A stretch of DNA of 64,000 nt from Lactobacillus iners DSM 13335 (GTDB lineage: Bacteria; Bacillota; Bacilli; Lactobacillales; Lactobacillaceae). The stretch is taken from contig NZ_GG700811.1 of assembly GCF_000160875.1 (NCBI RefSeq), positions 182,522 through 246,521 of the forward strand, in the 5' to 3' direction. Made by a program: the position numbers and the translations under genes. Positions 8,295-18,388 of the stretch are shown here, piece after piece. Each line of letters starts with the position of its first letter. The stretch's first letter is position 1. The notes under the pieces were generated by a model. It ran no database searches, had not been told where the DNA came from, and worked only from the letters and a program-made list of their open reading frames with translations.

Positions 8295-9254
8295 TTACTT
8301 AGCCATATCTTTATTTAAAGAATATAACGAATAATCTCCTTGATGCTTAGCATCAAACAAGTCTAGTATACTATGTGCAATTAACTTGTTATTTTCGATA
8401 CCGACAGCTAAACCGCCTTTACCATCGAGCAATAACTTAACTGCATAAGCACCCATCTTGCTTGACAATACACGATCACGAACAGTTGGATTTCCACCTC
8501 TTTGCATATGTGCTAATACATTAGCACGAGCATCGAAATCACCATACTTCAAAAGTTCATTTTTGAAGTCTTCTGCATTCATGACACCTTCTGCAACAAC
8601 AACAAGACCATGTTTCTTGCCATTAGCAAAACCTTGTTTCAAAGTTTCAGCAATTTCTTTAATGTCATATTCTTCTTCTGGAACTACAATAGCATCTGCA
8701 CCAGTAGCAACACCTACATGAAGTGCAATATCCCCACAATCACGACCCATAACATTTACAACAAATACACGTTGGTGACTTGTAGCAGTATCACGAATCT
8801 TATCAATAGCTTCCATTGCAGTATTACATGCAGTGTCAAAGCCAATTGTATAATCAGTGTAAGGAATATCATTATCAATTGATCCAGGAAGACCTATGGC
8901 ATTATAACCATGTTCTGTTAATCTTAATGCACCATGGTATGAACCATCGCCACCGATAACAACAAGTGCTTCAATACCATGTTTCTTTAACTGCTCAATT
9001 CCCTTTAATTGCACTTCTTTTTGTGCAAATTCTGGGAAACGTGCAGAATAAAGAAAGGTACCACCACGCTCAATTTTATCTGCGACAGTTGCAGAAGTCA
9101 TTTGAAATATATCACCAGCTACTAATCCTGCATAACCATAACGTATTCCAAATACCTCTACTCCATTAGCTAAAGCTGTTCTAGTAACTGCTCTAACTGC
9201 AGCATTCATACCAGGAGCATCACCACCACTAGTTAAAATACCAATTCTTTTCAT
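8295..9254 (-). CDS. pfkA: ATP-dependent 6-phosphofructokinase
   Basis: PfkA converts fructose 6-phosphate to fructose 1,6-bisphosphate and commits sugar to glycolysis. The 319-residue product begins [19 protein letters not shown] (ATP-binding glycines) and has the GGDGSYHGA and [19 protein letters not shown] active-site segments; the aspartate in SIDNDI is the catalytic base. The ATG at 9254 follows GAGGTG, whereas the longer frame to 9290 has no support. Presence of pfkA indicates a homofermentative sugar metabolism. Confidence 0.97.
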   Translation of the reverse strand: MKRIGILTSGGDAPGMNAAVRAVTRTALANGVEVFGIRYGYAGLVAGDIFQMTSATVADKIERGGTFLYSARFPEFAQKEVQLKGIEQLKKHGIEALVVIGGDGSYHGALRLTEHGYNAIGLPGSIDNDIPYTDYTIGFDTACNTAMEAIDKIRDTATSHQRVFVVNVMGRDCGDIALHVGVATGADAIVVPEEEYDIKEIAETLKQGFANGKKHGLVVVAEGVMNAEDFKNELLKYGDFDARANVLAHMQRGGNPTVRDRVLSSKMGAYAVKLLLDGKGGLAVGIENNKLIAHSILDLFDAKHQGDYSLYSLNKDMAK

Positions 9255-9299
9255 GAATTCACCTCTACGATAATTCTGAATTTTACTCACATCATCTTT

Positions 9300-9336
9300 A
9301 TATTACCATTTTTTTTGATAGTTGTCTTATACTATC
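9300..9336 (-). promoter_or_regulatory. Likely pfkA-pyk promoter with a dyad over the -35 box
   Basis: On the minus strand TGGTAATAT (extended -10, 9308-9300) is preceded at 17 bases by AAGACA (9328-9323). A 6-bp inverted repeat, GATAGT and ACTATC at 9317-9322 and 9331-9336, flanks the -35 box and could be an operator. No consensus cre site was seen. Confidence 0.45.
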
Positions 9337-9392
9337 TAAAAGTTGAATTTTTATGTTATCGGTATCATTATTACATTATTAAATAAATCATA

Positions 9393-12300
9393 CTATTTAA
9401 GATCAATTTGTTTAACTGATAGCAATATAAACTTGAATTTATTAGCATTAAACTTATCAGTTTGCGTTTCAATTTTCAACAAATAAACTTTTCCAACAGA
9501 CAAAATAGACTTAATAGATTCATAAACTGCTGGAAAAATAACAAAATCAACAGTTTCATGCAAATCGTTAAATTTTGCAAAAGCCATTTTCTTATTATTT
9601 TTGGTAGTAATTACTTTAATATCCATCATCTTTCCAACACTAACACCTTCATCATAAAAAGTGAAGTCTGAGAAAGGCTTAAAACCATACTTTTTAGCAT
9701 ATATCTGTGCAGCTAAAATAGGATCGATTTGCGGACTAAACCCCAAAACAGATGTCTCCCACTCTTCTTTTTGAGCATTAGAAGGCATTTTTATATCTAA
9801 TTCCTTAGGTTCTAAAGCTTGAAATAAAACATTATTACCACCTGACATTTTAATGCAAATAAGTAAATCCTCGTAACTAGCTAACAAGGCCGAGCGATTT
9901 TTATGTAACTTATCAAAAGCACCAGATTTAATCAAATTGCCAATCATATCAGGCGATAAATATTTAGTATCAATTTTCCATAAAAAATCAGTTAAGGATT
10001 TAATAGGTCGTTGCAAGTTCATAATTTGCTCTACAAAATCCATTCGCAAGCCTATAATAGAATCCAATCCCGTAACAATTTCACCTTTATCTGATATATA
10101 GAAATTTCTTTTTGAATAATTAATATCAGGCAGGGTAATTTTAATATTATCCATTTTCAGATCCATAATATATTTTGTGACCTTCTGTTTATCATAAATA
10201 TTACTATTCAGCAATGCCACATAAAATTGCTTTGGATAATGTACTTTTAAATAAGCAAGCAAATAGGACATTTTACTATAAGCAACAGAGTGCGACTTAT
10301 TAAATCCATAATTTGAAAATTTCAAAATATATTCAAATATTGATGACGCTGCAGAAGCTGAATGCCCCTGCTGTACAGCTCTATTCACAAAGTCAACACC
10401 GATTTTCTTCATTTCCATAGAATCTTTACTGGAAATAGCTCTTCTTAATAAATCAGCTTCACCTAATGAAAATCCTGCATAAATTTGTGCAGTTTTCATA
10501 ACTTGCTCTTGATAAATAATAATGCCATAAGTTGGCTTTAGTAAATTAATAAGTATGGGATCTGGATATACCACCTTTTCTTCCTTATTTTTTCTTCTAA
10601 TGTAACTATCTATATTTTTAATAGGACCAGGTCTATATAAAGCATTCATAGCGACAATATCATCAAAACTATTAGGCTGCATCTTTTTCAAGGCATTTCT
10701 AATGCCTTGAGATTCAAATTGAAAAATATCATCTGTCTTACCTTTTTGAAAAAGTTTGATAGTGGCTGGATCGTCTAAGGGTATCTTATCCATATCTAAT
10801 TTTATACCCGACATTTTTACTTCATTGAATGCATTATCCAAAATAGTTAAATTACATAATCCTAAAAAATCTATTTTTAAAAGTCCTAAGGCTTCAACAT
10901 ATTTTTTGGTTTGCTGCGTAACCGGAATGCCTAACGACCCATTTTGCAATCCAACCGTTTTAGCAATAGACATATCACTAATAACAAGTCCAGCTGCATG
11001 AATAGAATAATGTCGAGGCAGACCTTCAATTTTCTTTGCAACTTCAAAAAATAATTTATTACTTTCTGTAGCATTAACCAACATCCGAAAATCTTTAGAT
11101 AATTTGTATGCATCAGATAAAGTGATTTTCGACTTACTTTTAGGTATAGCCTTTTGCCAGCTATTAATAGTAATTTTATTAAAAGAAAATGCATTGCCAA
11201 CATCGTGTAAAACTTGTTTTGCTGCAAAAGTACTAAATGATAAAATCTGTGCAACATGATCCATACCATACTTATGGAACATATATAAAACAACTTCATT
11301 TCGCCTATTATCTGGAATATCTAAATCTATATCTGGCATTTGATGACGTGCAGGATTAAGAAATCGTTCAAAGAGCAAATCGTACCTCAAAGGATCAACT
11401 CGCGTAATATTCAAACAATATGCAACCAAACTACCAGCAGCTGATCCTCTTCCTGGACCAGTTAATATACCTATACTGTGGCAGTAATTAATAACATCCC
11501 ATACAATCAAAAAATAATCATTAAATCCCATTTCATCAATAATTTTCAACTCATATTTTAATCTATTCAGATATTTGGCTGGGATATCATGCTTATTAAA
11601 TTTAGCTTGTAGTCCTGTCATAGCTAGATGATGCAAGAACTCATAAGACGTATCAAATTTATGCTGAATAAACTTAGGTAATTGAGGCATAGTAAATTTA
11701 ATCTCAACATTTGAATCATCAAAAACTTGTTTAGTATTTCTTAAGGCCTCTAAAATACCTAAAGAATTATAAGACTCACATAATTTATCTTTGGTTTTTA
11801 AATAATGGTTGCCCACATGTTTTAACGTCAATTCATAGCCATCTCTAATAGACTGATTATCATCTATAGACTGCAAAACTTCTTGTAAAAAAACATCATG
11901 TGGATCAATATATTGAACGTCTTCCACAGCCACTAACTTAAGATTAAACTGCTCACTCAATGACTTAACTGAATTAATATAATTTGATTCACTTTTATCA
12001 GCAAAAACACCTAGATAAAGATTACTTGATTGGGGCAATATTTTTGCTAACTTCCTGATATAATCGGGCATCAAATCAAAGTTATGGTAGAACAAATCAC
12101 GCAACTCACTATGTTGGTTGGCAGTAGTGATAATATGTAAATTACCTAAATATTTTTGAAGCTTATTTAAGGTAACATCTATTTCTTTTTTTCCATTTTC
12201 TGTAATTAAATTCACCGCACTAGATAATCGCATTATATTTTGATAACCGACATTATTTTTAGCTATAACAATTAAATCAAAATTTTGGTTTTCATTAATT

Positions 12301-12515
12301 AAACCATTAATCCGCAATTGCATACCTAATAATGGTTTAATACCCTCAGATTTCGCTATTTTATAAAAATCTATTAAACCATAAGTAAAGTTGATATCCG
12401 TCAACGCTATAGCCTTATAGCCTCTTTTTTTAGCTGAATCTATAAGCTGTTCGATACTTATTGGACTTTTTAATAATGTGAAACTTGAAATATTTTGTAA
12501 CCCAGCAATTTCCAT
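9393..12515 (-). CDS. dnaE: DNA polymerase III subunit alpha, DnaE type
   Basis: DnaE extends RNA primers in Gram-positive replication before PolC takes over. The 1040-residue protein is slightly shorter than the Bacillus enzyme. Its polymerase core has GPGRGSAAGSLVAY and the catalytic aspartates in PDIDLDIPDNRR, then a helix-hairpin-helix region and an OB-fold at the C-terminus. The N-terminal PHP domain (residues 1-200) is degenerate: the usual His-x-His metal site is replaced by TLLKSP, though ALTDINFTYGLIDFYK is kept. The ATG follows AGGAGA. The gene precedes pfkA and pyk on the same strand. Confidence 0.96.
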   Translation of the reverse strand: MEIAGLQNISSFTLLKSPISIEQLIDSAKKRGYKAIALTDINFTYGLIDFYKIAKSEGIKPLLGMQLRINGLINENQNFDLIVIAKNNVGYQNIMRLSSAVNLITENGKKEIDVTLNKLQKYLGNLHIITTANQHSELRDLFYHNFDLMPDYIRKLAKILPQSSNLYLGVFADKSESNYINSVKSLSEQFNLKLVAVEDVQYIDPHDVFLQEVLQSIDDNQSIRDGYELTLKHVGNHYLKTKDKLCESYNSLGILEALRNTKQVFDDSNVEIKFTMPQLPKFIQHKFDTSYEFLHHLAMTGLQAKFNKHDIPAKYLNRLKYELKIIDEMGFNDYFLIVWDVINYCHSIGILTGPGRGSAAGSLVAYCLNITRVDPLRYDLLFERFLNPARHQMPDIDLDIPDNRRNEVVLYMFHKYGMDHVAQILSFSTFAAKQVLHDVGNAFSFNKITINSWQKAIPKSKSKITLSDAYKLSKDFRMLVNATESNKLFFEVAKKIEGLPRHYSIHAAGLVISDMSIAKTVGLQNGSLGIPVTQQTKKYVEALGLLKIDFLGLCNLTILDNAFNEVKMSGIKLDMDKIPLDDPATIKLFQKGKTDDIFQFESQGIRNALKKMQPNSFDDIVAMNALYRPGPIKNIDSYIRRKNKEEKVVYPDPILINLLKPTYGIIIYQEQVMKTAQIYAGFSLGEADLLRRAISSKDSMEMKKIGVDFVNRAVQQGHSASAASSIFEYILKFSNYGFNKSHSVAYSKMSYLLAYLKVHYPKQFYVALLNSNIYDKQKVTKYIMDLKMDNIKITLPDINYSKRNFYISDKGEIVTGLDSIIGLRMDFVEQIMNLQRPIKSLTDFLWKIDTKYLSPDMIGNLIKSGAFDKLHKNRSALLASYEDLLICIKMSGGNNVLFQALEPKELDIKMPSNAQKEEWETSVLGFSPQIDPILAAQIYAKKYGFKPFSDFTFYDEGVSVGKMMDIKVITTKNNKKMAFAKFNDLHETVDFVIFPAVYESIKSILSVGKVYLLKIETQTDKFNANKFKFILLSVKQIDLK

Positions 12516-12539
12516 CTGTCAGTATCTCCTTTCACATTC

Positions 12540-12558
12540 AATATGAATAATTCATATT
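12540..12558. promoter_or_regulatory. 19-bp perfect palindrome at the dnaE start region
   Basis: AATATGAATAATTCATATT reads the same on both strands as nine bases, one central base and nine bases. It lies just downstream of the likely dnaE -10 box (minus-strand TATAAT at 12567-12562), covering the expected transcription start and leading to the ribosome binding site. The geometry suits a repressor operator, but the regulator is unknown. Confidence 0.5.
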
Positions 12559-12665
12559 ACAATTATAATACACGATTTTAATTAATAATATCTGCAGATA
12601 ATGAGATCTTTAAAGCGAAATAGTCCCCCACATGTATAAATTTCGAAGATATTGTTAACTTATTC

Positions 12666-12694
12666 TTGATAAAAAACATTATTTTTGTTAAGAT
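12666..12694 (+). promoter_or_regulatory. Promoter of the DUF2929 gene
   Basis: TTGATA at 12666-12671 and TAAGAT at 12689-12694 are separated by 17 bases and lie 22 bases before the start codon. Confidence 0.75.
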
Positions 12695-12716
12695 ACGAAC
12701 GGAAGAAGGTATTTTT

Positions 12717-12923
12717 ATGCGTTATATTATCACCACGGTATGGGCCGTAATTTTCGTCGAAATAATTGGATTTATTGGATCAAAATTAACACAAATGGCA
12801 TTTAATCCCTGCGAATCAGCTTTAATAGGTGCTGCATTTGGACTATTATTTACAGCAATTATTCCTACAGTTGCAATTATCAAAAAAAATGATAGTAAAA
12901 ACGCATCTAATATAGTTAAGTAA
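12717..12923 (+). CDS. DUF2929 family small membrane protein
   Basis: This 68-residue protein begins MRYIITTVWAVIFVEIIGFIG and has two hydrophobic helices, at about residues 5-22 and 34-54, with a short charged tail. The opening MRYI-TTVWA followed by a G-I-GSKLT stretch is the pattern of the DUF2929 family, small membrane proteins of unknown function often encoded beside dnaE in Firmicutes. The start at 12717 follows AGAAGG, and a longer frame to 12666 would run through the promoter. It is transcribed away from dnaE. Confidence 0.75.
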   Translation: MRYIITTVWAVIFVEIIGFIGSKLTQMAFNPCESALIGAAFGLLFTAIIPTVAIIKKNDSKNASNIVK

Positions 12924-12940
12924 AATTTATAATATTAATA

Positions 12941-12975
12941 AAAACTTCGAATTAGTAGAATTTCGGAGTTTTTTT
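12941..12975 (+). terminator. Terminator of the DUF2929 gene
   Basis: AAACTTCGAATT pairs with AATTTCGGAGTTT (one G-T pair and a one-base bulge) and is followed by seven Ts on the plus strand. Confidence 0.85.
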
Positions 12976-13003
12976 GTATACTTAAAAAAAGAAAAAAAAA
13001 AAA

Positions 13004-13026
13004 AAAGCACCTTAGTAAGGTGCTTT
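13004..13026 (-). terminator. Terminator of rpmF
   Basis: AAAGCACCTTA and its complement form a hairpin followed on the minus strand by an unusually long T run of about 15 bases. It faces the convergent DUF2929 terminator. Confidence 0.9.
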
Positions 13027-13031
13027 GAAAA

Positions 13032-13223
13032 TTACTCGTTATCTTCTTTTTTTGTTTCGTTAAGAACTTGCTTACCTTTGTAGAAGCCCTTAGGTGAAAC
13101 ACGGTGACCCAAACGGTATTCACCAGTAGTTGCATCATAATGCATTGCAGGCACACTCAATTTAATGTGACCACGACGTGAACGTTTCTTTTGCTTAGAA
13201 GTTTTTCTTGCAGGAACTGCCAT
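13032..13223 (-). CDS. rpmF: Ribosomal protein bL32
   Basis: This 63-residue large-subunit protein starts [19 protein letters not shown], the typical L32 opening. The zinc-ribbon cysteines of some L32 proteins are absent, so this is the zinc-independent form usual for lactobacilli. The ATG follows AAAGGAG. It has its own transcription unit between the dehydrogenase gene and the DUF2929 gene. Confidence 0.96.
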   Translation of the reverse strand: MAVPARKTSKQKKRSRRGHIKLSVPAMHYDATTGEYRLGHRVSPKGFYKGKQVLNETKKEDNE

Positions 13224-13346
13224 TGAATAGATCTCCTTTATTATAGAATTGAGATTTACGGACCTATGTTAAAGGTCACTTATACTCACATAATTAATAT
13301 AATACATATATATACCCGATAAATCAAGCATAATATTCTATTAGTG

Positions 13347-14141
13347 CTATTTTTTACTTGCAAATTTAATGCTAGCCCAATCACCTAAGGTTGGACACAG
13401 CTGATATAATTTAGCTAATGCTGCTAAACTAAAGGGAAGATTTAATTCTCTAACAGAACAACCGAATAATTTTACAACACGTTTAGCAACATAATCAGAA
13501 TTCAACATAAATCTATCAACGTTGCTTAAATAATTACCACTTTTATCAGCAATATTGAAAAAATTAGTTTTCACTGGACCACAATTTACTGTCAAAACTT
13601 TAACATTAAATGGCTTCAATTCTAAACGCAATACGTTAGAAAATTGAATAACGGCTGCCTTAGTTGCACTATAAACTGCTGATTTAACAGTCGGGACTTT
13701 ACCTGCTAACGAGCCAAAATTTATAACTTGACCATTTCTTTGATCAATCATCATTCCCGCCAGCAAACGAGTTAAATACATCAAGCCAATTACATTAGTT
13801 CGAAACATATCTTCACACGTATTAATGTCCATATGCATAAAATCTTCAAATATGCCAAAACCTGCTGCATTAACCAAATAATCAACTCTACCAACTACAT
13901 GCTTAATACGATCAACCGTCATATCTATCTGATCAACTTTACTAACATCCGTAGCATATACATATACTGGTGCCTGAGATAAGGATTGTACAGCTTTTGC
14001 TACGCTATTTAATTTTTCTACACTTCTAGACATAAGAATTAAAGTTGCTCCATTTTTCGCACATTCTAATGCAATTGATTTACCTATACCACTAGAAGCC
14101 CCAGTAATAGCAACCACCTTATTATCTAAAGTCTTTTCCAT
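13347..14141 (-). CDS. Short-chain dehydrogenase/reductase (YqjQ-like)
   Basis: This 264-residue Rossmann-fold oxidoreductase has the nucleotide-binding TGASSGIGKSIA near the N-terminus, an NAAGFG motif and the active-site YSATK (Tyr-x-x-x-Lys). The substrate cannot be read from sequence. It lies four bases downstream of rnz, the same pairing as yqjQ and the RNase Z gene in Bacillus, so the two are presumably cotranscribed. A general ketone or fatty-chain reductase is possible. Confidence 0.85.
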   Translation of the reverse strand: MEKTLDNKVVAITGASSGIGKSIALECAKNGATLILMSRSVEKLNSVAKAVQSLSQAPVYVYATDVSKVDQIDMTVDRIKHVVGRVDYLVNAAGFGIFEDFMHMDINTCEDMFRTNVIGLMYLTRLLAGMMIDQRNGQVINFGSLAGKVPTVKSAVYSATKAAVIQFSNVLRLELKPFNVKVLTVNCGPVKTNFFNIADKSGNYLSNVDRFMLNSDYVAKRVVKLFGCSVRELNLPFSLAALAKLYQLCPTLGDWASIKFASKK

Positions 14142-14145
14142 TTAA

Positions 14146-15072
14146 TCAATCCCTCGCTTTAATTTCATAAGAATCAAAATCATTAGCCAATTTAGTATTA
14201 GAAAAAATCTTCTGTGCTTCTTTTTCAAGAATTCTTGAATTTTTACCTATGTAACGAGCTGATATATGAGTTAAAAATAATCTTCTGACATTATGTTGAA
14301 GTGCCACTGTAGCAGCATCTACACAAGTAGAGTGATAATATCGATGTGCCATCTTACTATCTATTCCACTAAATGTTGATTCATGAATTAAAACATCAGC
14401 ATCTTCTGCTAATTGACCTATTACATTTGTAGGCCTAGTATCATAAATTATGGATACTATACGTCCTAACCTAGGTTTTCCTAAAAAGTCTTTGCCATTT
14501 AACACGTGACCATTATATTCGACTGTTTCACCTGCTTTAAGCCTGCCCAAAATGGGGCCATTAGGTAAATTATACTGCTTTAATTTATCCATTTGTAGCT
14601 CTCCAGGTCTAGGCTTTTCTACAACCCTAAAGCCATAACTTTCAATTCTATGATCTAACTTAGCTGTAAAAACGGCAAATTGTTTATCTTCAAAAATAAT
14701 ACCATCATCCTTCAAAATCACATATTTAATTGGATACGTAATTTTAGTTTTAGAAACTTTTAGCGATATTTGCACAAATTGTTCAATACCAGCTGGACCA
14801 TAAATAGTAAGACTACCACTATCTCCCTGAAAAGATCTTGATGATAATAATCCTGGCAAGCCAAAAATATGATCTCCATGATTATGAGAAATAAATATCT
14901 TAGTAATCTTTCTAGGCTTAATATTTGTTTCTAAAATTTGATGTTGCGTGGCTTCACCAACGTCAAAGAGCCATATTTCATTTAATTCGTCTAAAAGCTT
15001 TAATGCTGTACTTGAAACATTTCTACCCTTAGATGGTTGTCCAGCACCTGTACCTAAAAATTGTATTTCCAT
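14146..15072 (-). CDS. rnz: Ribonuclease Z
   Basis: RNase Z cuts the 3' trailer of tRNA precursors that lack an encoded CCA. The 308-residue metallo-beta-lactamase protein begins MEIQFLGTGAGQPSKGRN, has the metal-binding SHNHGDHIFGLPGLL motif, and later histidine and aspartate ligands in IIYDTRPT, HEST and FLTHISARY. Length matches the short bacterial form. It stands between the acyltransferase gene and the dehydrogenase gene. Confidence 0.95.
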   Translation of the reverse strand: MEIQFLGTGAGQPSKGRNVSSTALKLLDELNEIWLFDVGEATQHQILETNIKPRKITKIFISHNHGDHIFGLPGLLSSRSFQGDSGSLTIYGPAGIEQFVQISLKVSKTKITYPIKYVILKDDGIIFEDKQFAVFTAKLDHRIESYGFRVVEKPRPGELQMDKLKQYNLPNGPILGRLKAGETVEYNGHVLNGKDFLGKPRLGRIVSIIYDTRPTNVIGQLAEDADVLIHESTFSGIDSKMAHRYYHSTCVDAATVALQHNVRRLFLTHISARYIGKNSRILEKEAQKIFSNTKLANDFDSYEIKARD

Positions 15073-15078
15073 AATTTA

Positions 15079-17001
15079 TTAAAACTTTCCATGTTCAACA
15101 AGATATTTAGTAATCATTACCGAATAATACTTAGAGCCTTCCACATTCGGATGTGTATGATCAGCATATAACAATTTACTATGATTTTTTGCAAAGCCAT
15201 TCCAATTAATTATATAAAGATTTTTATATTTTTTCTCTGCTTGAGATAACAACTGATTGACTGGTTGTTGCCATGAACGAGAAGGAACATACACATTAAC
15301 CCAAAATACTCTGCGTTTATCACCCAAAATCCTCATCAAATTATCTACATCACTCATCTTAAATGGACCGTTGGTGCCTAAGCCGATCAATACATTTGGA
15401 TATAATGCTCCATTTTGTTTATATTTTTCAAATAAATTAATAGTAGGAACTAATTGTCTAGAAACTGTAGCATCAACAAGAGAACTAGGAATCATTTTTT
15501 TGAGATTTTGGCTGGAGCCTGCCATCACTGAATCACCAATTGCAGTTACACATAATTTTTGAGCTAATTGCAAATCCAATTGTGATATACCATAACGCTC
15601 AAAATCCTTGTTAACAATATTGGCTTTCATTCTCCTTTTCGCCCAATTAACAATTTTTTCTTTACCAGCTAGTTTCACCTTATTTGCTTTCGCTTTGGCT
15701 ATTATTTTTTTATTATCTTCCAATTGCTTACGTCTATTTTTCTTAATTTGTCTAGCAAGTGGTGAATTATCTGCATTTTTAGCTTTTACAGTCGGAGCGG
15801 TAAAAATTGCTATTGTGCCCAATATAAAAATAATTAAACCCACCATAGCTACTAATTTTTGGCATAAGTATCTTTTATTAATTGTCAAAATTTTTCTCGT
15901 AAAATCATGCACTTGATTCCACTTCAGACTGCCAAATGGTTTTTCAATCAAACGATATGAGAGCTCTGAGATAAGCAAAATTAATATAATTTCTGAAACT
16001 CTGTAAAAGAAAACATTATACGCTAAATTTTTGGCTTGGCTTTCAAAAAAAATCATAATAGGAAATTGATATAAATATATTCCATATGAACGCGAGCCAA
16101 TCCAATTAAAAATGGGGTTAGTTAATACTAAATTCCAATGACTATGAGGGTTAGCTATAATTGCAACCATTATTGCTGTCAATATTGAAAATATAAACAT
16201 ACCACCCATGTATGGAAATGCCTGCATTGGGTTCATACATTGATTTGTAGCTAGGATAAACATTCCTATAAAACTAACTGCACCTAAAGAATCTAACAAA
16301 ATGGTATTATTTTTCTTAATACCTATTCTTAGTCTATTTGTAGGACAAACAATTGCTAACAACGCTCCTATACCTAGAGCAAAAAATCTAGTATCTGTTC
16401 CATAATAAATTCTACTGGTATCTACGCCTGGCTTATATAATAGTGCCATTTCAATAGCAGACAATATAGTTAACACAGAAATCGTAATAAAGAGCTCTTT
16501 TTTTGTTCTCAATTTATAAACTAAAATGTACATTATAATCGGCCACAATAAATAAAACTGACCTAGAATTGACATTGTCCAAAGATGTATGAATGGCGAT
16601 TCGTTAGATGCAAAACGCTCAAAGTAACTTTGACCATTAAATATCTGCCAAATATTATATACATTAAATAAATTAGCTAAAACAATCTCATTAAATTTGG
16701 ATAGAATATCACGCTGAAAAATTAAAATATAGGCACCAGATATCCACAAAACTGAGATTAATTGCGGATATAATTTTTTTATTCTTTTTAAATAAAACAG
16801 TCGATTCGAATATTTACCATATGTTTGATAGGAAAATAACATATGATCAGTAACCAAATAACCAGATAAAACGAAAAAAATCAAAACACCAAGGTATCCA
16901 CCAATGAATACATTAGGATTTAAATGATACAATATCACACCAATAACAGCTAAACTTCTCAATCCAGAATAACCAGTAATAAAACGATTTTTATTTTTCA
17001 A
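15079..17001 (-). CDS. oatA: Membrane O-acyltransferase with SGNH domain (OatA-type)
   Basis: The 640-residue protein has an acyltransferase-3 membrane domain of about ten helices (residues 5-410), with YSGLRSLAVIGVILYHL and VLSGYLVTDHML near the start. An extracellular SGNH/GDSL-like domain follows, with the nucleophile in AIGDSVMAG (about 492) and the Asp-His pair in DHTHPNVEG near the end. This build is that of OatA, which O-acetylates muramic acid and gives lysozyme resistance; other wall-polymer acetylation is possible. The start is TTG at 17001, seven bases after GGAG, with no nearby in-frame ATG. Confidence 0.85.
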   Translation of the reverse strand: MKNKNRFITGYSGLRSLAVIGVILYHLNPNVFIGGYLGVLIFFVLSGYLVTDHMLFSYQTYGKYSNRLFYLKRIKKLYPQLISVLWISGAYILIFQRDILSKFNEIVLANLFNVYNIWQIFNGQSYFERFASNESPFIHLWTMSILGQFYLLWPIIMYILVYKLRTKKELFITISVLTILSAIEMALLYKPGVDTSRIYYGTDTRFFALGIGALLAIVCPTNRLRIGIKKNNTILLDSLGAVSFIGMFILATNQCMNPMQAFPYMGGMFIFSILTAIMVAIIANPHSHWNLVLTNPIFNWIGSRSYGIYLYQFPIMIFFESQAKNLAYNVFFYRVSEIILILLISELSYRLIEKPFGSLKWNQVHDFTRKILTINKRYLCQKLVAMVGLIIFILGTIAIFTAPTVKAKNADNSPLARQIKKNRRKQLEDNKKIIAKAKANKVKLAGKEKIVNWAKRRMKANIVNKDFERYGISQLDLQLAQKLCVTAIGDSVMAGSSQNLKKMIPSSLVDATVSRQLVPTINLFEKYKQNGALYPNVLIGLGTNGPFKMSDVDNLMRILGDKRRVFWVNVYVPSRSWQQPVNQLLSQAEKKYKNLYIINWNGFAKNHSKLLYADHTHPNVEGSKYYSVMITKYLVEHGKF

Positions 17002-17017
17002 AGTAATACTCCAATAT

Positions 17018-18301
17018 TTATTCTACAAACTCAAAAGTAAAGTTACCAATTGTAACCTCATCACCATTCTGAGCACCTTTTTCTCTTAATGCATCATCGA
17101 TACCCATTCTTTTAAGTTTGCGAGCAAGCATCATAACACCATCTGTATGATCAAGATTAATTCTCTGAACAAGTCTTTCTAATTTATCTCCACTTATCAC
17201 AAAATAATGTTCATCAACTTTTTCCACTACAAAACTATCATCCAATTTCTTATAAACATATTCTTGTTCACCTTTATCAGCTACAACTGGAGCAGTTTCA
17301 ACTTGATCATTTGCAGCATATACAATGTCTGCTGCTTTGATCATTAAATCTCTTACGCCCTTATGAGTTATGCTAGAAATAGGGTATATAATTTTGTCAT
17401 TTAATTTTTTCTTTAATTCTTGTAATTTTTCTTCACTACCTGGAATATCCATCTGACTAGCTACAACTATTTCAGTTTTCTTAGTTAAATCGTTAGTATA
17501 TCCAGCCAACTCTTGACGAATAGTCAAATAATCTTCATAAGCATCCCTGCCATTATTAGGATCCATAGAAATTAGATGTAGGATAACTTTTGTTCTTTCT
17601 ACATGACGCAAAAATTGAATTCCTAATCCAACACCCTGACTTGCTCCCTTAATTAGACCAGGTAAATCAGCCATAGAAAAATCTCGACCATCCTCTAAAA
17701 CAACCATACCTAAGTTAGGTGTAAGTGTCGTAAATTCATATGCAGCAATTTTAGGTTTAGCTTTAGTTACAACTGATAGCAGTGTAGACTTACCAACAGA
17801 AGGAAAACCAACTAATCCAACATCAGCCAAAACCTTAAGCTCTAAACGTAATGTTCTAAATTCTCCTGGTTCACCATTTTCTGCAATCTCAGGTGCAGTC
17901 CTAGTAGAGGTAGCAAAGTGAATATTACCACGACCACCTCGACCACCACATGCTACTCTTAACTTTTGACCATTGCCAACCAAGTCACCCAACAATTCAT
18001 TAGTATAAAAGTCATATACTGCAGTTCCCATAGGCACTTTTAAGAAAACATCTTTAGCTCCCCGACCATATTGTGATTTAATACGACCATTTTCACCATT
18101 GTCAGCCTTGAATTTACGTCTAAATCTAAAATCCATCAACGTACGTAATCCAGAATCTGCAACTAAATAAATACTGCCTCCGCGGCCACCATCTCCACCA
18201 GCAGGGCCACCTAGTGGGGCATATTTTTCATGACGAAATGCTACAGCACCGTCTCCACCATTTCCTGCTTGAACTTCAATCTTAGTCTGATCAACAAACA
18301 T
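17018..18301 (-). CDS. obgE: GTPase Obg
   Basis: ObgE is an essential GTPase bound to the large ribosomal subunit that links assembly with stress signals. The 427-residue protein has the glycine-rich Obg fold (residues 1-158, many GG and GRGG turns), the G domain with GFPSVGKST and [16 protein letters not shown], and a C-terminal OCT domain ending in the NFTFEFVE region. Its ATG follows GAAGGAGG. The size and domain order are typical of Lactobacillaceae. Confidence 0.97.
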   Translation of the reverse strand: MFVDQTKIEVQAGNGGDGAVAFRHEKYAPLGGPAGGDGGRGGSIYLVADSGLRTLMDFRFRRKFKADNGENGRIKSQYGRGAKDVFLKVPMGTAVYDFYTNELLGDLVGNGQKLRVACGGRGGRGNIHFATSTRTAPEIAENGEPGEFRTLRLELKVLADVGLVGFPSVGKSTLLSVVTKAKPKIAAYEFTTLTPNLGMVVLEDGRDFSMADLPGLIKGASQGVGLGIQFLRHVERTKVILHLISMDPNNGRDAYEDYLTIRQELAGYTNDLTKKTEIVVASQMDIPGSEEKLQELKKKLNDKIIYPISSITHKGVRDLMIKAADIVYAANDQVETAPVVADKGEQEYVYKKLDDSFVVEKVDEHYFVISGDKLERLVQRINLDHTDGVMMLARKLKRMGIDDALREKGAQNGDEVTIGNFTFEFVE

Positions 18302-18388
18302 ATATTACCTCCTTCATCAATAGATTTTTTTGCATAAGATACTTTACTATAATAACATATGACTATTTATATTAAATATAAATTTATC

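Noticed and set aside
9300..9392. CcpA cre site before pfkA
   Set aside because: No stretch matches the cre consensus well enough; only a short dyad is present.
12540..12558. LexA (SOS) box before dnaE
   Set aside because: The palindrome lacks the GAAC and GTTC half-sites of Gram-positive LexA boxes.
12982..13006. Long A-rich run
   Set aside because: It is the T tail of the rpmF terminator read from the other strand, not a separate element.
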